This document shows positions 62,117 through 64,000 of a stretch of DNA of 64,000 nt, one piece after another. The position numbers were made by a program, and so were the translations under genes. The stretch's first letter is position 1; every line of letters begins with the position of its first letter. This DNA comes from Eutreptiella sp. 'Long Island Sound 2002'. Lineage: Eukaryota; Euglenozoa; Euglenophyceae; Eutreptiales; Eutreptiaceae. The stretch is taken from assembly GCA_964036045.1 (NCBI GenBank), contig OZ038381.1:146267596-146331595 (forward strand), written 5' to 3'. The notes beneath the pieces were generated by a model. It was given only the letters and a program-made list of their open reading frames with translations, had not been told where the DNA came from and did no database searches.

Positions 62117-62633
62117 GCCTTTGCCATCTCGCTGCTCCTCACTGCAGATCCAACCATACATCGGCTTGGGTGGCTGCGAACGCGATGAACCAGGGCTCAT
62201 GCCCCTTGTTATTTATACGTGGATGGCGACGCTGAAGCGGACCAAATATCGCTCGGAGAACGTCATGATCTTCGATCGCGATTTTCACATGCCGGCGAAT
62301 GTGGCAGCCTTGGAAGATCCTCCAAAAGTTTGTTCTCTGCAGTTGACCAAACAAAAGCGATCGAAATGGGCACGCAGCTATCATCACGAGGTGACACAGC
62401 GTTTGCAGGCGGGAAGCCAAAAAAGCCCAAGACCAAGGCGGCAGCTGAGCAGAAGCAGACGACCCCGACGCAGCCCCAGGGAGTGAAGAGGACGCTCAGC
62501 CTTCCGGATCCGGGAACAGCAGCGGGCCCCACTTCAAGGAGCAAGATGTTGGCAGCAGGATTGAAGAAGAAGAAGAAGCCCTAAAGGCGTTGGTGGCACT
62601 GCAGCCGTGTTCTTGGAGATTTGGTGTCTGGTA

Positions 62634-62897
62634 TTGCAAGGCCTCGCATTCCCAGATTAGGCTATTCGCCATTTCTGCTCCGTTTTCAGAAGTGTCATCT
62701 GGAGATGATGAATATACTGACCCTAAGGCAGCAGTCAGTATTGCGAGGCCTCGCATTCAGAAAGCCTCACGTGTCGACGCACACGGTGTATTGCTACTCT
62801 GTATTCTCTTTTTGCTTTTTTTTGAATGACCTGAAACTGTGGGTAATTGATAGGAATTACGTTGATTCATGTCTCGTATTGTGACGCCTCGCAATAC
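62634..62897. repeat. three TE-B palindromes downstream of B2
   Basis: ATTGCAAGGCCTCGCATT at about 62634-62651, ATTGCGAGGCCTCGCATT at 62740-62757, and a degenerate copy (core TATTGTGACGCCTCGCAATA) at 62876-62897. Confidence 0.85.
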
Positions 62898-63235
62898 GAA
62901 TAGGAAAATGTTATCTCTTTATAGCTATTCGGAAACCACCGGCGTAAAAGTTGGATCTTTAAGCATGCAGAAAAGAAGCAGGGAGAGAACAACAACATAA
63001 AGCAAGCTTTTATAGCCTAAAAAACCACCGAAATATGGTTCTTTTTATAGAATAGTGCGGAAAATGGCAAAAATTGTGAGAGCTATTTTGGAGGAAAATC
63101 ATGCATTTTTGTGGGTAATTGGGCCAAAAACTGAGCAGTCAAATTTTGTGGTTAAAAAAAGTAGGTAAGTCGGGCAAATCACCGGTACCAAATTTGCAGA
63201 CATCCCGGTCCAAAAGCGTACCTGCTTCGGCCGCC
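62898..63235. other. 3' flank of TE-B, no gene
   Basis: AT-rich, with TGCATTTTTGTGGG near 63103 resembling GTGCATTTTTGGGG in the TE-A 3' flank (minus strand near 13480). Probably contains the element's end. Confidence 0.4.
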
Positions 63236-63239
63236 TAAG

Positions 63240-64000
63240 GGTATGCCGGCCGGGTTTGGTGGGTTTGCTGTCGTCTTAGCCGCAACTTGTCGGCTTCTCT
63301 CGGGTTGCGCTCTCGCCTGTATGTGTTTGGCCGGCCGCATCGGGTTTTTGTGGGCTTTCTTTCCAACAACTTATTTCGCGTTTGGCGTGTCCTGCTGTGC
63401 ATCATCTGTGCTCAGCATGTTTGGGGTCGGGTTCATTGTGTTGTCCCAAGCTAGATGCTTTGCTGGTTTTGTTGGTGTACTGTCGTCTTTGCCGCCTGAC
63501 GGTCGGATTGTCCGGGTGTCGGGGGTATTGGGCCGTGGCTGGCTGTTTGGGTTGGATTTTGATTGTGCTGGTTGCGGTGGGCTCGGACGGACAGTGCGGG
63601 TGCCTGGACTGCCGCTCAGCGCGGGTGTGCTCTGTTAGTGCCCGGCTTGCTGGTATGGGCGTGCGTACTGTTGTGGCCCCTGGGCTCGTCTCCGCAGTCG
63701 GGGGCGCTGTGCTGGTTCTTGGTTCGCCGCTTTTGTCGGGCGTGCTGTGTTAATGCTGGGCGCGGCACCATGGTTGGGCTACCTGTGCTGATACTAGGCC
63801 CCCTACCATGGCCGGGCGTGCTGTGTTGTTGCTGGACCCCCTCAATGGTCGGGGTTGGCGTGCTGTTGCTTGATCCGCCGCCATGGTGGCGCGTGCTGTC
63901 CTGGCGCTGGGTCCCCCGGAGTCGTGGGCTGTGCTGTGCCAGTGCTAGGTCCGCCGCCATGGTTCGGCGGGCTGTACTGGTGTTTTGCTCTTCTCTGTGG
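63240..64000. repeat. G/T-rich degenerate minisatellite
   Basis: GGCGTGCTGT(G/T) followed by CTGGnGCTGGGTCC and CCGCCATGGT recurs every 35-80 bp from about 63600 to the window end. No supported gene; open frames are by-products of the composition. Confidence 0.5.

Larger units (their letters stand above)
60310..62584 (+). pseudogene. TE-B gene B2, homologue of A2
   Basis: Start ATG 60310 (MAESVTPTK). Four GT-AG introns are inferred: 60584-60650 (67 bp), 61010-61077 (68), 61373-61461 (89) and 62080-62146 (67). Exon protein matches A2 in order, for example VADKMQEEK/AADMFRAKT and LFDVRWLLTSS/VKALVLLAGV. The end is basic (SKMLAAGLKKKKKP), as is A2's. Lesions: TGA at 60412-60414 and 60707-60709, frameshifts near 61515 and near 62395. 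Two introns carry palindromes. The protein is unknown; the shared charged, Lys-rich C-terminus suggests DNA or chromatin binding. Confidence 0.55.
57660..63220 (+). mobile_element. TE-B: second, diverged copy of the two-gene element
   Basis: Plus-strand gene order B1 (58286-60056), B2 (60310-62584), the same as A1 and A2 of TE-A. Eleven palindromic sites with the core ATTGCGAGGCCTCGCAAT, or close variants, occupy the upstream, intergenic, intronic and downstream parts. Limits are approximate; terminal repeats were not found. The right limit is placed where AT-rich sequence changes abruptly to G/T-rich near 63225. Confidence 0.6.

Noticed and set aside
55279-63238. GCCGCCTAAG at 55279 and 63229 as terminal repeats of TE-A and TE-B
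   Set aside because: Only ten bases are shared and the neighbouring sequence does not match; likely chance.

Overview
The window looks like a nuclear stretch of a transposon-rich eukaryote, most likely a unicellular alga or other protist. It holds chromodomain Ty3, DIRS and very long LINE elements, short GT-AG introns of 67-106 bp, and no bacterial gene organisation. I cannot name the lineage. No ordinary single-copy host gene is recognisable; nearly everything with coding potential is, or sits inside, a mobile element.

Layout. 1-5.6 kb: 3' part of a decayed chromodomain Ty3/Gypsy retrotransposon. 5.6-8.1 kb: non-coding. 8121-13096: an apparently intact DIRS-type tyrosine-recombinase retrotransposon with inverted terminal repeats and an internal complementary region. 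13.1-33.3 kb, minus strand: an unclassified two-gene, intron-containing element (called TE-A; genes A1 and A2). It is split by a nested insertion: a 3' fragment of LINE family 1 (16001-29723, 14-bp target duplication), itself split by a LINE family 2 copy on the minus strand (17453-28805). 33371-55214: a very long, probably full-length LINE family 1 element (about 19.7 kb without its own insert) with a 33-bp target duplication. It carries a 2.2-kb LTR element (36543-38705) inserted in ORF1. 55.2-57.7 kb: exons of an unrecognised minus-strand gene and a LINE fragment. 57.7-63.2 kb, plus strand: TE-B, a diverged second copy of the two-gene element (genes B1 and B2). 63.24-64 kb: G/T-rich degenerate minisatellite.

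Two things stand out. First, TE-A and TE-B encode the same pair of proteins at low identity, and each is studded with about ten short palindromes in all its non-coding parts (upstream, between genes, inside introns, downstream). All share the centre GAGGCCTC, but the arms are element-specific: TTGCGC...GCGCAA in TE-A and ATTGC...GCAAT in TE-B. A 123-bp block upstream of the first gene is about 92% identical between copies whose proteins are far more diverged. Second, both LINE families encode, downstream of endonuclease, reverse transcriptase and RNase H, a RING-like zinc module and a domain with the His-Trp/Asp/Cys pattern of C48 (ULP1-like) cysteine proteases. That is an unusual protein set for a LINE.

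The nested insertions give a relative history: TE-A first; then the LINE family 1 insertions; then LINE family 2 inside the family 1 fragment, and the LTR element inside the long LINE. Removing the 16001-29723 insertion restores a continuous A2 exon.
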